The notes under the pieces are model-generated. The model was not told where the DNA came from. It did no database searches and worked only from the letters and a program-made list of their open reading frames with translations. A DNA stretch of 64,000 nucleotides, from contig NZ_CP007141.1 in assembly GCF_000816145.1 (NCBI RefSeq), positions 620,001-684,000 of the forward strand, given 5' to 3'. This DNA comes from Pseudothermotoga hypogea DSM 11164 = NBRC 106472 (lineage in GTDB: Bacteria > Thermotogota > Thermotogae > Thermotogales > DSM-5069). Each line of letters starts with the position of its first letter. Within the stretch, counting starts at the first letter, position 1. The translations under genes and the position numbers were made by a program. Of the stretch, positions 36,364 through 44,338 are shown in pieces.

Positions 36364-36777
36364 TCATCTCTTGGAGTACTGCGGTGCCCGGCGAGCTTTC
36401 TTCAGTCCGTACTTTTTCCTTTCGACCATCCTTGGATCTCTTGTGAGCATTCCCTTTTCTCTCAGCGTAGGTCTCAGATTCTCGTCAAACTGAACAAGTG
36501 CCCTCGCCAATCCAAGCCGGACTGCTCCGGCCTGTCCAGAAAGGCCTCCGCCTTCGACGGTAATCAAGATGTCGAATTTCCCAACCATGTTCGTGACAAC
36601 GAGTGGTTCCATGGCATGCCGTGCTCTCACAGCATCCTTGAAGTATTCTTCGGCATCGCTGTACTCTTTGTGGTTTATGATCAACTTTCCGCTGCCAGGC
36701 CTCAGATAAACTCGAGCAACGGACGTCTTCCTTCTTCCAACACCATGATACACAGCTTGCTGGTTAACTACAGGCAT
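36364..36777 (-). CDS. rpsI: Ribosomal protein uS9
   Basis: 137 aa. [18 protein letters not shown] at the N-terminus and the basic C-terminus ending [12 protein letters not shown] (the tail reaching the P-site tRNA) are diagnostic. ATG 36777 has GGGAGGGTGA upstream. It follows rplM by 14 nt, the nearly universal L13-S9 pair. Confidence 0.98.
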   Translation of the reverse strand: MPVVNQQAVYHGVGRRKTSVARVYLRPGSGKLIINHKEYSDAEEYFKDAVRARHAMEPLVVTNMVGKFDILITVEGGGLSGQAGAVRLGLARALVQFDENLRPTLREKGMLTRDPRMVERKKYGLKKARRAPQYSKR

Positions 36778-36791
36778 CGTTCACCCTCCCA

Positions 36792-37235
36792 TCATATTTC
36801 GATTGGCACGGGTTTCTGGGCCTCGTGCGGGTGCTTGTCTGATGCGTACACTTTAAGCCTCTTCAAATACTTGTCCCCGAGTGCCTTCTTTGGAAGCATT
36901 CTCTTGACCGCCAGGTATATCAACCTTTCAGGATGCGTCTGGAGCAACTGCTTGGCCGTCTGCATCTTCAATCCACCAGGATAGCCACTGTGACGATAGT
37001 AGATCTTTTGTTCGAGCTTGCGGCCCGTCAACACGACCTTGTCTGCGTTGATGACCACCACATAGTTGCCGTTGTCAACACCAGGAAAGAACGTCGGTTC
37101 GTTCTTTCCCATCAAGTACTTGGCTATCTGAGTCGCCAGTCTACCCAGAACCTTACCCGATGCATCGACGAGGTACCATTTTCCTCCCGCATTTCTCACG
37201 ATCGTTGTTTTCTGTATGGGCAAAGGACGCGCCAT
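36792..37235 (-). CDS. rplM: Ribosomal protein uL13
   Basis: 147 aa from ATG 37235, with GGAGGG about nine bases upstream; an upstream in-frame ATG (37277) would overlap rpmA and has no ribosome site. [19 protein letters not shown] and [12 protein letters not shown] are typical. It heads the L13-S9 pair behind the rplU-prp-rpmA set. Confidence 0.97.
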   Translation of the reverse strand: MARPLPIQKTTIVRNAGGKWYLVDASGKVLGRLATQIAKYLMGKNEPTFFPGVDNGNYVVVINADKVVLTGRKLEQKIYYRHSGYPGGLKMQTAKQLLQTHPERLIYLAVKRMLPKKALGDKYLKRLKVYASDKHPHEAQKPVPIEI

Positions 37236-37248
37236 TTTCTGACCCTCC

Positions 37249-37521
37249 TCATTGTTGTTGTGGAACAACTTTGACAAACTTTCTGTTCCTTTTCTCGTAG
37301 AATTTCACGATCCCATCTTTGAGAGCGAAGAGCGTGAAATCCCTGCCGCAGCCCACGTTTTCTCCCGGATGTATCTTAGTTCCTCTCTGCCTCACCAGTA
37401 TGTTGCCAGCCCTCACGACTTGACCATCGCCGACTTTCACACCGAGGTACTTCGGATTGCTGTCTCTGTTTCCTATCGAACCGCTCTTTCTATGACCGAA
37501 CAACTGTATGTCGATCCTCAT
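37249..37521 (-). CDS. rpmA: Ribosomal protein bL27, precursor with cleavable leader
   Basis: 90 aa. The body [21 protein letters not shown] and [12 protein letters not shown] is standard L27, but it is preceded by MRIDIQLFG instead of starting at AHKK. This matches the short N-terminal extension (MxxxxQxF) that Prp removes in Staphylococcus and related bacteria; prp lies directly upstream. Cleavage would expose the Lys-rich N-terminus needed near the peptidyl-transferase centre. ATG 37521 has GGAGGTGA six bases upstream and overlaps prp by 32 nt. Confidence 0.96.
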   Translation of the reverse strand: MRIDIQLFGHRKSGSIGNRDSNPKYLGVKVGDGQVVRAGNILVRQRGTKIHPGENVGCGRDFTLFALKDGIVKFYEKRNRKFVKVVPQQQ

Positions 37522-37825
37522 TGACCTTCACCTCCACAGACAGGTTTCGCGGATACTGTGACCTGATGTCCTCAACACTTTCGTGAAGCTCTTCGACCAG
37601 AAAATCCGATAGCTCACTGGGGCAGGGTATCTGCACGGTCAGTCGAGCACGTTTTTTCTCAACGATTGCTCCGCAACGTTTCTCGAGCATACGCGCCGTG
37701 TGTTGCGCAAGCGTGCTCACCGCAGCACAAACGATGTCCTTGCCCTTCACATCGAGTCCACTGTGGCCCTCGAAAGAGAATGAGACGTAATGACCGTTGG
37801 TCGAGGCAAAGCTCGCCTTTATCAC
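37490..37825 (-). CDS. prp: Ribosomal-processing cysteine protease Prp
   Basis: 111 aa, YsxB/Prp family. Catalytic His21 is in FEGHSG and Cys33 in [12 protein letters not shown]. It cleaves the N-terminal leader of L27, encoded by the next gene. The GTG start (37825) overlaps the rplU stop as GTGA. The order rplU-prp-rpmA is the conserved Firmicutes-like arrangement. Confidence 0.94.
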   Translation of the reverse strand: MIKASFASTNGHYVSFSFEGHSGLDVKGKDIVCAAVSTLAQHTARMLEKRCGAIVEKKRARLTVQIPCPSELSDFLVEELHESVEDIRSQYPRNLSVEVKVNEDRHTVVRS

Positions 37826-38145
37826 GAGCTTTCACCAAGATCGATTCTGTCGATCTTGACCAGAGTGTACCACTGTCTGTGGCCCCTTCTCCTTCGAACG
37901 TTCTTCTTCGGCCGATACCTTATGGACATGACCTTCCTGGCTTTCTCGTGCTTCAAAACCGTAGCTTTGACGCTGCAACCTTCTACGTAGGGTTGACCTA
38001 TCTTGACTCCCTGTTCGGTAGAGACGTGGACCACGCGATCAAAGACAACCGCTTCACCTTCCGTCTGTGGAAGCTTTTCCACAGCTACCACGTCACCTTC
38101 AGTGACTCGGTACTGTTTTCCACCGGTTTCAATGATGGCGTACAC
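37822..38145 (-). CDS. rplU: Ribosomal protein bL21
   Basis: 107 aa from GTG 38145, with GGAGGTG five bases upstream. YAIIETGGKQYRVTEGD and the C-terminal KKNVRRRRGHRQ are diagnostic. The open frame upstream of this start runs through the leader hairpin and is not protein. First gene of the rplU-prp-rpmA-rplM-rpsI run, preceded by a structured leader. Confidence 0.97.
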   Translation of the reverse strand: MYAIIETGGKQYRVTEGDVVAVEKLPQTEGEAVVFDRVVHVSTEQGVKIGQPYVEGCSVKATVLKHEKARKVMSIRYRPKKNVRRRRGHRQWYTLVKIDRIDLGESS

Positions 38146-38167
38146 GATCGCACCTCCTTGGTAAACA

Positions 38168-38226
38168 GGCACTGAAAAACGTAGTTCCACACCCGCGTGG
38201 AACCTTTTCGACGTTTTTCACGTGCC
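38168..38226 (-). ncRNA. L21-leader-like RNA hairpin before rplU
   Basis: Minus-strand RNA. GGCAC (38226-38222) pairs with GTGCC (38172-38168); after a one-base bulge TGAAAAACGT pairs with ACGTTTTTCA. An inner hairpin GTTCCAC/GTGGAAC caps it. The result is one long extended stem, 59 nt overall, ending about 11 nt before the rplU Shine-Dalgarno. Other bacteria carry an 'L21 leader' RNA at this place, thought to be bound by ribosomal protein for feedback. Identity with that family is inferred from position and shape. Confidence 0.65.
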
Positions 38227-38247
38227 AAGTCTTTGGTCAGCGTGAAT

Positions 38248-38256
38248 ATTCTATCA
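38248..38256 (-). promoter_or_regulatory. Extended -10 promoter of rplU
   Basis: Minus strand TGATAGAAT, i.e. TG-n-TAGAAT. Transcription would start near 38241, placing the whole leader hairpin in the transcript. No clear -35, which extended -10 promoters often lack. Confidence 0.45.
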
Positions 38257-38362
38257 CCGACATCATTAAGGTTTAGAAAATAAAACTTTACACAAACGTT
38301 CCTTGCGGAAATTGTCGCCAAGCCTTACAACCCGAGCGCTTCCAAAAATGTGAAAGTATAAC

Positions 38363-38391
38363 TTGAAAAATCTGAAGAAATGGTTTACAAT
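38363..38391 (+). promoter_or_regulatory. Promoter for the 38409 gene set
   Basis: TTGAAA (38363-38368), an exact 17-bp spacer and TACAAT (38386-38391). The start would be near 38398, only about 11 nt before the ATG, but the Shine-Dalgarno GAGGTGG (38398-38404) is just included. Best plus-strand promoter in the window. Confidence 0.7.
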
Positions 38392-38408
38392 TTTTGTGAG
38401 GTGGTCCT

Positions 38409-38930
38409 ATGCTGTTGGCTGTGGTTCTGATCCTTGCTGGTCTCGGATTGATAATCTTCGGTGCCAGAGTGTTCTTCGGTGTGCTGTTTTTAGCTGTGGG
38501 AGTATACCTGATAGTTTCCTTCTTGAACGTCAAGGTGAAGTCCAGAAAGAGGCGTGAACAGGAGCTTTCTTTTCTGAGGGAACAACTCAAAGACAAACTC
38601 AGTGAAGAGGACATGGAATGGATCATGAGCTTTTTCACAGCCCCGATCGGTAGAAAGTTCATCATCTGGGTCCAGGACAGAAGCGAGAACACGAACGTCA
38701 GGATCTCCATACCTGTCTCACTCGTGATGCTCTTGCGGCCTTTTTTGAATTCGCTCACACCGCTGCTGGTGAGGTTTCTCGACAAGAAGGTACCGCTTTC
38801 TCTATCCAGAGACGATCTCAACATGATAATCAAGCTGTTGAATTCCTGTCTCGACGAGATCTCAACTTACAGGGGAGATTTCTTACACATCGAAACTCAG
38901 GACGCCACAATCAGGATCGGTTTGATGTGA
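38409..38930 (+). CDS. Membrane-anchored protein of unknown function
   Basis: 173 aa. Residues 1-40 form one or two membrane helices (MLLAVVLILAGLGLIIFG and the following FFGVLFLAVGVYLIVSF). A basic, charged linker follows (about 43-75). The C-terminal 70 residues (from RISIPVSLVMLLRP to IRIGLM) resemble the C-terminus of the next gene product (DVKIPLSMAQLLK ... IVRLFIG), so the two share a domain. ATG 38409 has GAGGTGG four to five bases upstream. I recognise no characterised homologue. Confidence 0.8.
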   Translation: MLLAVVLILAGLGLIIFGARVFFGVLFLAVGVYLIVSFLNVKVKSRKRREQELSFLREQLKDKLSEEDMEWIMSFFTAPIGRKFIIWVQDRSENTNVRISIPVSLVMLLRPFLNSLTPLLVRFLDKKVPLSLSRDDLNMIIKLLNSCLDEISTYRGDFLHIETQDATIRIGLM

Positions 38931-38946
38931 AGGGAGGATGGAAGAA

Positions 38947-39327
38947 ATGAGGGAAGAACTTCTCAAGCTTTTCAGGCTGGTTAGAGACGGAAAGTTGAGT
39001 CCAGAAGAAGCGCTGGAAATAGCAGAAACGGTTGGAATTTTCTCTCAGCCTCAGCAACCAACGAAGGAAGGAGCGTCCGCTAAGAAGATGCTCTACGTTC
39101 AGATCAGGGACCCTAAGGGAGAAAAGGTCGACGTGAAGATACCCCTGAGCATGGCACAGCTTCTGAAACTCACTTTGCCTGCGTTGAAGGAGAGACTACC
39201 GGGCGTTGATCTCGAAATGGTCTCGAAACAGATCGATCAGGCCTTAGGAAGTCTTCAAGAACTGGAAGGGGACATCGTGAACATATCCAGCGAGGATGGG
39301 ACAATCGTTCGACTGTTCATCGGCTGA
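38947..39327 (+). CDS. Soluble SHOCT-like protein, paralogous C-terminus to its neighbour
   Basis: 126 aa from ATG 38947 (GGGAGG nine bases upstream; ATG 38938 is too close to it). The N-terminus REELLKLFRLVRDGKLSPEE looks like the short helical SHOCT-like/YvlB N-terminal motif found in cell-envelope stress proteins. After a Pro/Gln-rich linker, residues 55-126 match the C-terminal domain of the preceding membrane protein. No membrane segment. Probably works with that protein; function unknown. Confidence 0.78.
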   Translation: MREELLKLFRLVRDGKLSPEEALEIAETVGIFSQPQQPTKEGASAKKMLYVQIRDPKGEKVDVKIPLSMAQLLKLTLPALKERLPGVDLEMVSKQIDQALGSLQELEGDIVNISSEDGTIVRLFIG

Positions 39328-39332
39328 TACTG

Positions 39333-39341
39333 TGGTAAAAT
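39333..39341 (+). promoter_or_regulatory. Possible extended -10 for valS
   Basis: TGGTAAAAT (TG-n-TAAAAT) lies 6 nt after the stop of the preceding gene and 36 nt before valS. There is no convincing -35. An internal promoter for valS-folC-ruvA would make sense but is unproven. Confidence 0.35.
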
Positions 39342-39377
39342 TTGCAGAGCAGAGAACGCTGGAGGTGCTGAAGGGAC

Positions 39378-41966
39378 ATGGATCTTGGTACTCGCTACAC
39401 TCCCGAAGCGATCGAGAGAAAATGGTACGATTTTTGGCTAAAAAAAGGCTACTTCACTCCAACTGGAGTCGGGGAACCGTTCGTCATAGTCATTCCACCC
39501 CCCAACATCACAGGGCGCATCCACATGGGACACGCCCTCAACATAACTTTGCAGGATATCCTCGTTCGCTACAAGAGGATGAAAGGTTACGACACACTCT
39601 GGCTTCCCGGGGAAGATCATGCAGGCATAGCCACACAGAACGCCGTTGAGAGACATCTGGCTTCGCAAGGTTTGACTCGTGAAGAACTTGGAAGAGAGAA
39701 GTTCCTCGAGGTCGTGTGGGAATGGGCCAGAAAGTACAGAAAAGAGATCAGACAACAGATTGAAACGCTTGGTGCGTCCGTGGATTGGACCAGGGAGAGG
39801 TTTACGCTCGATGAGGGCCTTTCGCGCGCGGTTAGAAAGGTGTTCGTCGAGCTCTACAGGAAGGATTTGATATACAGGGGCAAGTACATGGTGAACTGGT
39901 GTCCCAGGTGCAAGACGGTGCTCGCAGACGATGAGGTTGAACACGAAGAAACCCAGGGAAAGCTCTACTATGTCAAGTACCCATTGCTGGACTCATCCGA
40001 TTACATCGTGGTAGCCACAACGCGCCCGGAAACGATGCTCGGCGATACCGCCGTTGCCGTCAATCCGAAAGACGAGAGGTACAAGCATCTGGTCGGGGAA
40101 AAAGCCATCTTGCCACTCGTGAACCGGGTTTTGCAGATCGTGGCGGACGAGTACGTTGATCCAGAGTTCGGGACCGGTGCGGTGAAGATCACACCGGCTC
40201 ACGATCCGAACGATTTCGAAGTTGCGAAACGCCACAGCTTGCCCATGGTAGACATCTTCGATGACAACGCGGTGGTGAACGAGAACGGTGGAAAGTACAG
40301 AGGTTTGGACAGGTATAAAGCCAGAGAGGCCATTGTTGCAGACCTGCAAGCCGAAGGTTATCTTTTGAAAGTCGAGAACATCACGCACTCTGTAGGTCAT
40401 TGCTACAGGTGCGAAACGGCCGTGGAACCAAGGTTGATGGACCAATGGTTCGTCCGCATGAAGCCATTGGCGGAAAAAGCGATAGAAGCCGTTGAAACTG
40501 GCGAGGTGCAGTTCGTTCCCGAAAGATGGAAGAAGGTTTATCTGCACTGGATGTACAACGTGAGGGATTGGTGTATAAGTAGACAGTTGTGGTGGGGCCA
40601 CAGGATACCCGTCTGGTACTGTCAAGATTGCGGGCAAACGATAGTCGAGGAGGAAGAACCGAAGAACTGTCCAAAATGCGGTTCGAGCAATCTGAAGCAG
40701 GATGAAGACGTGCTCGACACGTGGTTTTCCTCCGCCCTTTGGCCTTTCTCCACTCTCGGTTGGCCGGATGAAACAGAAGATCTGAAGAGATATTATCCTA
40801 CCTCGGTTCTTGTGACAGGCTTTGACATCATCTTCTTCTGGGTTGCTCGAATGATCATGATGGGTTATGAGTTCATGGGTGAAAAACCTTTCAGCCACGT
40901 TTACATCCATCAACTCATACGCGACAAATATGGACGGAAGATGAGCAAATCCCTTGGCAACGGCATCGATCCGATAGACATGGCCGAGAAGTACGGGACC
41001 GATCCAGTCAGGTTCACACTCGCCATCCTTGCCGCTCAGGGAGTCGACATAAAACTGGACGAGAAATACTTCGACACTTACAAGAAGTTCGCAAACAAAA
41101 TCTGGAACGCAACCAGGTTCGTCCTCATGAACCTCGATGGTTTTGAACCTCTCAGTCTGGACGGGCTCGACACTGCGGACAAATGGATCCTGTCTCGGCT
41201 TCAGAGGACAGTTCAGACAGTCACAAACGGCTTGGAAAACTACGATTTCAACGTGGCAGCGAAAGCACTCTATGACTTCTTCTGGGACGAATTCTGCGAT
41301 TGGTACATAGAATGTGCGAAACCAAGACTTTCTTCGGACGCCAGAAGAATCGTCCAGAACGTGCTCGTCAAGGTGCTCGATGTGAGTTTCAGGTTGCTGC
41401 ATCCCTTCATGCCTTTCCTGTCGGAGGAACTCTGGCAACGCCTTCCCATCGCTATGGAGTCGATCGTGATCGCACCGTGGCCTGAGTTCGAGGAAAACTT
41501 CCTGAACGATGAAGCCGAAAGATCCTTCTCAACCATCCAGCAGATCGTCAAAGGTGTCAGGAACATACGGGCTGAGCTGAACATACCTGCCAAACAGGCC
41601 GTAAAACTTTTCGTCGTCGGAAGAATGCTCTTAAATGAGGAAGCACTGTATGTGAAGCATCTTGCATTCGTTGAAGACATCATCTACACAGAAAGGAAAC
41701 CCCAACGCTGTGCCACAGCCTTTATCTCGAGTGATTTACACGTGTATGTGGACGTAGAAGGTATGAACATCGAAGAAGAGATCAAAAGACTCGAGAAAAA
41801 CATCTCGAAGCTCGAGCAGGACAGAGAATGGTTGCTGAAGAAGCTTTCGGACGAAAACTTCCTGACACGCGCGCCGGAAAACGCTGTGAACGAAGCAAAG
41901 CAAAAGCTGTCGCAAACAGAGGAAAGGTTGAAGATTCTCAGACAGATTCTGGATGATCTATCATGA
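39378..41966 (+). CDS. valS: Valyl-tRNA synthetase
   Basis: 862-aa class I synthetase. HIGH-type motif RIHMGHAL at 47-54, an editing domain around 190-340, a zinc-like CxxC/CxxC segment (YCQDCG, NCPKCG), KMSKS at about 521-525, and the C-terminal coiled coil typical of ValS (about 790-862). ATG 39378 has GGAGGTG ten bases upstream. The stop overlaps folC (ATGA). A 481-codon frame on the other strand is a mirror artefact. Confidence 0.98.
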   Translation: MDLGTRYTPEAIERKWYDFWLKKGYFTPTGVGEPFVIVIPPPNITGRIHMGHALNITLQDILVRYKRMKGYDTLWLPGEDHAGIATQNAVERHLASQGLTREELGREKFLEVVWEWARKYRKEIRQQIETLGASVDWTRERFTLDEGLSRAVRKVFVELYRKDLIYRGKYMVNWCPRCKTVLADDEVEHEETQGKLYYVKYPLLDSSDYIVVATTRPETMLGDTAVAVNPKDERYKHLVGEKAILPLVNRVLQIVADEYVDPEFGTGAVKITPAHDPNDFEVAKRHSLPMVDIFDDNAVVNENGGKYRGLDRYKAREAIVADLQAEGYLLKVENITHSVGHCYRCETAVEPRLMDQWFVRMKPLAEKAIEAVETGEVQFVPERWKKVYLHWMYNVRDWCISRQLWWGHRIPVWYCQDCGQTIVEEEEPKNCPKCGSSNLKQDEDVLDTWFSSALWPFSTLGWPDETEDLKRYYPTSVLVTGFDIIFFWVARMIMMGYEFMGEKPFSHVYIHQLIRDKYGRKMSKSLGNGIDPIDMAEKYGTDPVRFTLAILAAQGVDIKLDEKYFDTYKKFANKIWNATRFVLMNLDGFEPLSLDGLDTADKWILSRLQRTVQTVTNGLENYDFNVAAKALYDFFWDEFCDWYIECAKPRLSSDARRIVQNVLVKVLDVSFRLLHPFMPFLSEELWQRLPIAMESIVIAPWPEFEENFLNDEAERSFSTIQQIVKGVRNIRAELNIPAKQAVKLFVVGRMLLNEEALYVKHLAFVEDIIYTERKPQRCATAFISSDLHVYVDVEGMNIEEEIKRLEKNISKLEQDREWLLKKLSDENFLTRAPENAVNEAKQKLSQTEERLKILRQILDDLS

Positions 41967-43285
41967 CTTACCTTGAAATGCTCGAATACATTTACAAAGA
42001 AAGGCCTTCGGGTAAAATCACACTGGGACTCGAGAGAATCATAGAGCTATGCGAACTTCTGGGCAATCCACAGCACAGTTTTCGCAGCGTTCACGTCACC
42101 GGGACCAACGGTAAGGGCTCAGTGACAAAACTGCTGAGCAATTTGATGATCGAACATGGTTTCCAGACTGGCGCTTACTACTCACCACATTTGTCGAGCT
42201 TCAAAGAGAGAATTCTCGTGAACGAAGAATTTGTCCCAGACGAGCTCTATCTGGAATGCTTCAAGGAAGTTCAAAAATTTGCAAAGCAGATGGATCAGAA
42301 AGGAGAGGCACACAAACCCAGCTTCTTCGAGTTCACGACCGCGATGGCCTTTTGTATCTTTCAAAGAACGAAGGTCGAAACGGGTGCGATAGAGGTTGGT
42401 CTCGGCGGAAGGTTCGATGCGACTAATGTTCTCAAGAGTGACGTGGCCGTCATCGTCACGGTCGGTTACGATCACATGCATATCCTCGGTGACACGCTCG
42501 AAAAGATCGCCTTCGAAAAGGCCGGTATCATAAAGGATTCGATCCCAACCGTATGTGGTGAGACCAAACCCGGGCCCGTTGAGGTGATAAAAAAAGTCTG
42601 CGAGGAGAAAAGGAGTGAGCTTCATCTTCTCAGCAGGGACTTCATTTATGAGAACATGCAGATGAAGCTCAACGAAAACAGGTTCGATTTCAAAGGTCTG
42701 AAAAACTTTGAAGGACTCGAACTCACGCTGAACGGTGAACATCAGTTCTTGAACGCCTCCGTGGCCCTTCAAACGTTCTTGTTGTTCGCAGACCGGATGG
42801 GTTTCGAAGTGAAAGAAGAAGCTGTTCGAAGGGCGCTCAAGAAAACAACTCATCCTGGCAGGTTCGAAGTTGCTGGTGAGAAACCAAGGTACATCTTCGA
42901 CGGCGCACACAACGCACCAGCTGCGGCGAGTTTGAAAAGAGCCGTGAACACGTATTTGCAAGGTGAAAGGTTGGCTGGTCTGGTGGGCATACTGGATGAC
43001 AAGGATAAAGTTGGTGTCCTTTCACAGATCGCTCCGTTGTTCGAACGGCTCATGATCACTCGACCTGTTTCTCACCGTGCCACCAATCCTCAAGAAACTT
43101 ACGAGATAGCAAGAAGTTACAACGACAACGTTTCTTTCGAACCCGATCCTGTAAAAGCTTTGGAAACACTAAAAGAAGAGGGCTGGTCGACGATAATAAT
43201 CACAGGCTCACTGTACTTGGTGGGTTATGTGAGAGACTACGTTCTGGACGGCAAACTGGAGCCGGAGTGGACGATTGCGGGGTGA
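41963..43285 (+). CDS. folC: Folylpolyglutamate / dihydrofolate synthase
   Basis: Adds glutamate to dihydropteroate or folates using ATP. 440 aa, Mur-ligase fold. P-loop GTNGKGS at 47-53, the folate-loop region TSPHL-like here as YSPHLSSFKERI, GLGGRFDATNV, and the C-terminal domain with FDGAHNAPAAASLK. ATG 41963 overlaps the valS stop by four bases, so translation is coupled. valS-folC-ruvA is the order I recall for Thermotoga. Confidence 0.95.
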   Translation: MTYLEMLEYIYKERPSGKITLGLERIIELCELLGNPQHSFRSVHVTGTNGKGSVTKLLSNLMIEHGFQTGAYYSPHLSSFKERILVNEEFVPDELYLECFKEVQKFAKQMDQKGEAHKPSFFEFTTAMAFCIFQRTKVETGAIEVGLGGRFDATNVLKSDVAVIVTVGYDHMHILGDTLEKIAFEKAGIIKDSIPTVCGETKPGPVEVIKKVCEEKRSELHLLSRDFIYENMQMKLNENRFDFKGLKNFEGLELTLNGEHQFLNASVALQTFLLFADRMGFEVKEEAVRRALKKTTHPGRFEVAGEKPRYIFDGAHNAPAAASLKRAVNTYLQGERLAGLVGILDDKDKVGVLSQIAPLFERLMITRPVSHRATNPQETYEIARSYNDNVSFEPDPVKALETLKEEGWSTIIITGSLYLVGYVRDYVLDGKLEPEWTIAG

Positions 43286-43289
43286 GCCC

Positions 43290-43856
43290 TTGCTTGTCGC
43301 AGTCTACGGAGAGGTTGAAGGGATAAAAGGAAACGTCGTGCTGCTGCGTGTGACGGATTTCGTTTTCCAGATCCACTGCGACAGCAAAACAGTACAATCA
43401 CTCAAGGCTGGTGAAAGAGTCAGATTTCACACACATCTCGAGTTCAATCAGGACGGGTTCACACTCTACGGATTTCTCGACGAAGAGAAACTTGAGGTGT
43501 TTGAGAAAATCACCAGGGTCTCAAAAGTGGGTCACAGGACGGCTCTGAAGATTCTGTCTTCGGTTGAGCCTGATGAGTTCGTTTACATGATCAAGAGTGG
43601 CGACATCGAAAGACTGTCTCAGGTACCCGGAATCGGTAGAAAGACGGCTGAGAGACTCGTTTCGGAATTGAAAGATGAGGAATTTTCGATCACTTTCACG
43701 ATGAACAGAGAGTACCTCGATGCAGTTGAGGCTCTAACGGTGCTGGGTTTTTCGAGATCCGAGGCCCGAGATGCGGTGAGAAGAGTTTTTAAACCGAACA
43801 TGAACGCTGAGCAGATCGTCAAGGAGGCGTTGAGACTGCTCTCTAAGAAGGTGTGA
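43290..43856 (+). CDS. ruvA: Holliday junction DNA helicase subunit RuvA
   Basis: Binds four-way junctions and recruits RuvB. 188 aa from TTG 43290: GGGGTGAG lies directly before it and the protein then begins at the usual VYGEV strand. TTG 43275 would add five residues inside folC. OB-like domain I (1-65), two helix-hairpin-helix motifs (SKVGHRTALKIL and PGIGRKTAERL), and domain III at the C-terminus (ALTVLGFSRSEARDAV) for RuvB contact. Confidence 0.95.
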   Translation: MLVAVYGEVEGIKGNVVLLRVTDFVFQIHCDSKTVQSLKAGERVRFHTHLEFNQDGFTLYGFLDEEKLEVFEKITRVSKVGHRTALKILSSVEPDEFVYMIKSGDIERLSQVPGIGRKTAERLVSELKDEEFSITFTMNREYLDAVEALTVLGFSRSEARDAVRRVFKPNMNAEQIVKEALRLLSKKV

Positions 43857-43858
43857 GC

Positions 43859-44338
43859 ATGCTCGAGCCTGTGTCGAACCCAACGCTTGGTTACAGACTC
43901 GATCCTGGAGAGCTTGGTTTATGGAACACCGCTTCGGCCAGTCGAAGCGTTTTGCGCGTGCTCACTCAGGAGATCAGCAACTGGCTTTATTTCAAGCGAA
44001 AAGTTGAACGAGAAGGCGGAGTCATCATACAGGGCGGTATCAGTCTCGATCTGAGAAAGAGAGGTTCTTTCCTCGCAGCGGTGGCGGGTAGGACTACCGT
44101 CTGGGTGTACTATCCTGGTGAGAGAACGCAAAACGATGCCGTAGCAGACAATCAGTACAAACAGCACATACAGGAAAAAATAAGGGAACTTGAAAATCAG
44201 CTGACCTTCGCAACACCAGAAGAAAGAGAGAAACTGGAGCAGCAGATCCAGTTGCTCAAGATGGCCATGAACCTGCCGCTCCAGCTCGTTCAGATGCTGC
44301 TCGAACCACTGGGACTATTTCTCAACGCGATCGCTTGA
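43859..44338 (+). CDS. Unknown protein with coiled-coil C-terminus
   Basis: 159 aa from ATG 43859, with AAGGTG five bases upstream. Residues 1-95 are globular, with alternating strands (GGVIIQGGISLDL, FLAAVAGRTTVWVYYPG). Residues 100-140 form a Gln/Glu-rich coiled coil, and the last 20 are hydrophobic (LPLQLVQMLLEPLGLFLNAI). I recognise no family. Coupled to ruvA by position, and its 3' end overlaps the convergent HD-GYP gene by 24 nt. Confidence 0.78.
   Translation: MLEPVSNPTLGYRLDPGELGLWNTASASRSVLRVLTQEISNWLYFKRKVEREGGVIIQGGISLDLRKRGSFLAAVAGRTTVWVYYPGERTQNDAVADNQYKQHIQEKIRELENQLTFATPEEREKLEQQIQLLKMAMNLPLQLVQMLLEPLGLFLNAIA

Noticed and set aside
39993-41438. A 481-codon open frame on the minus strand
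   Set aside because: It is exactly antisense to valS, has no ribosome site or recognisable domain, and valS is unmistakable; it mirrors valS codon bias.
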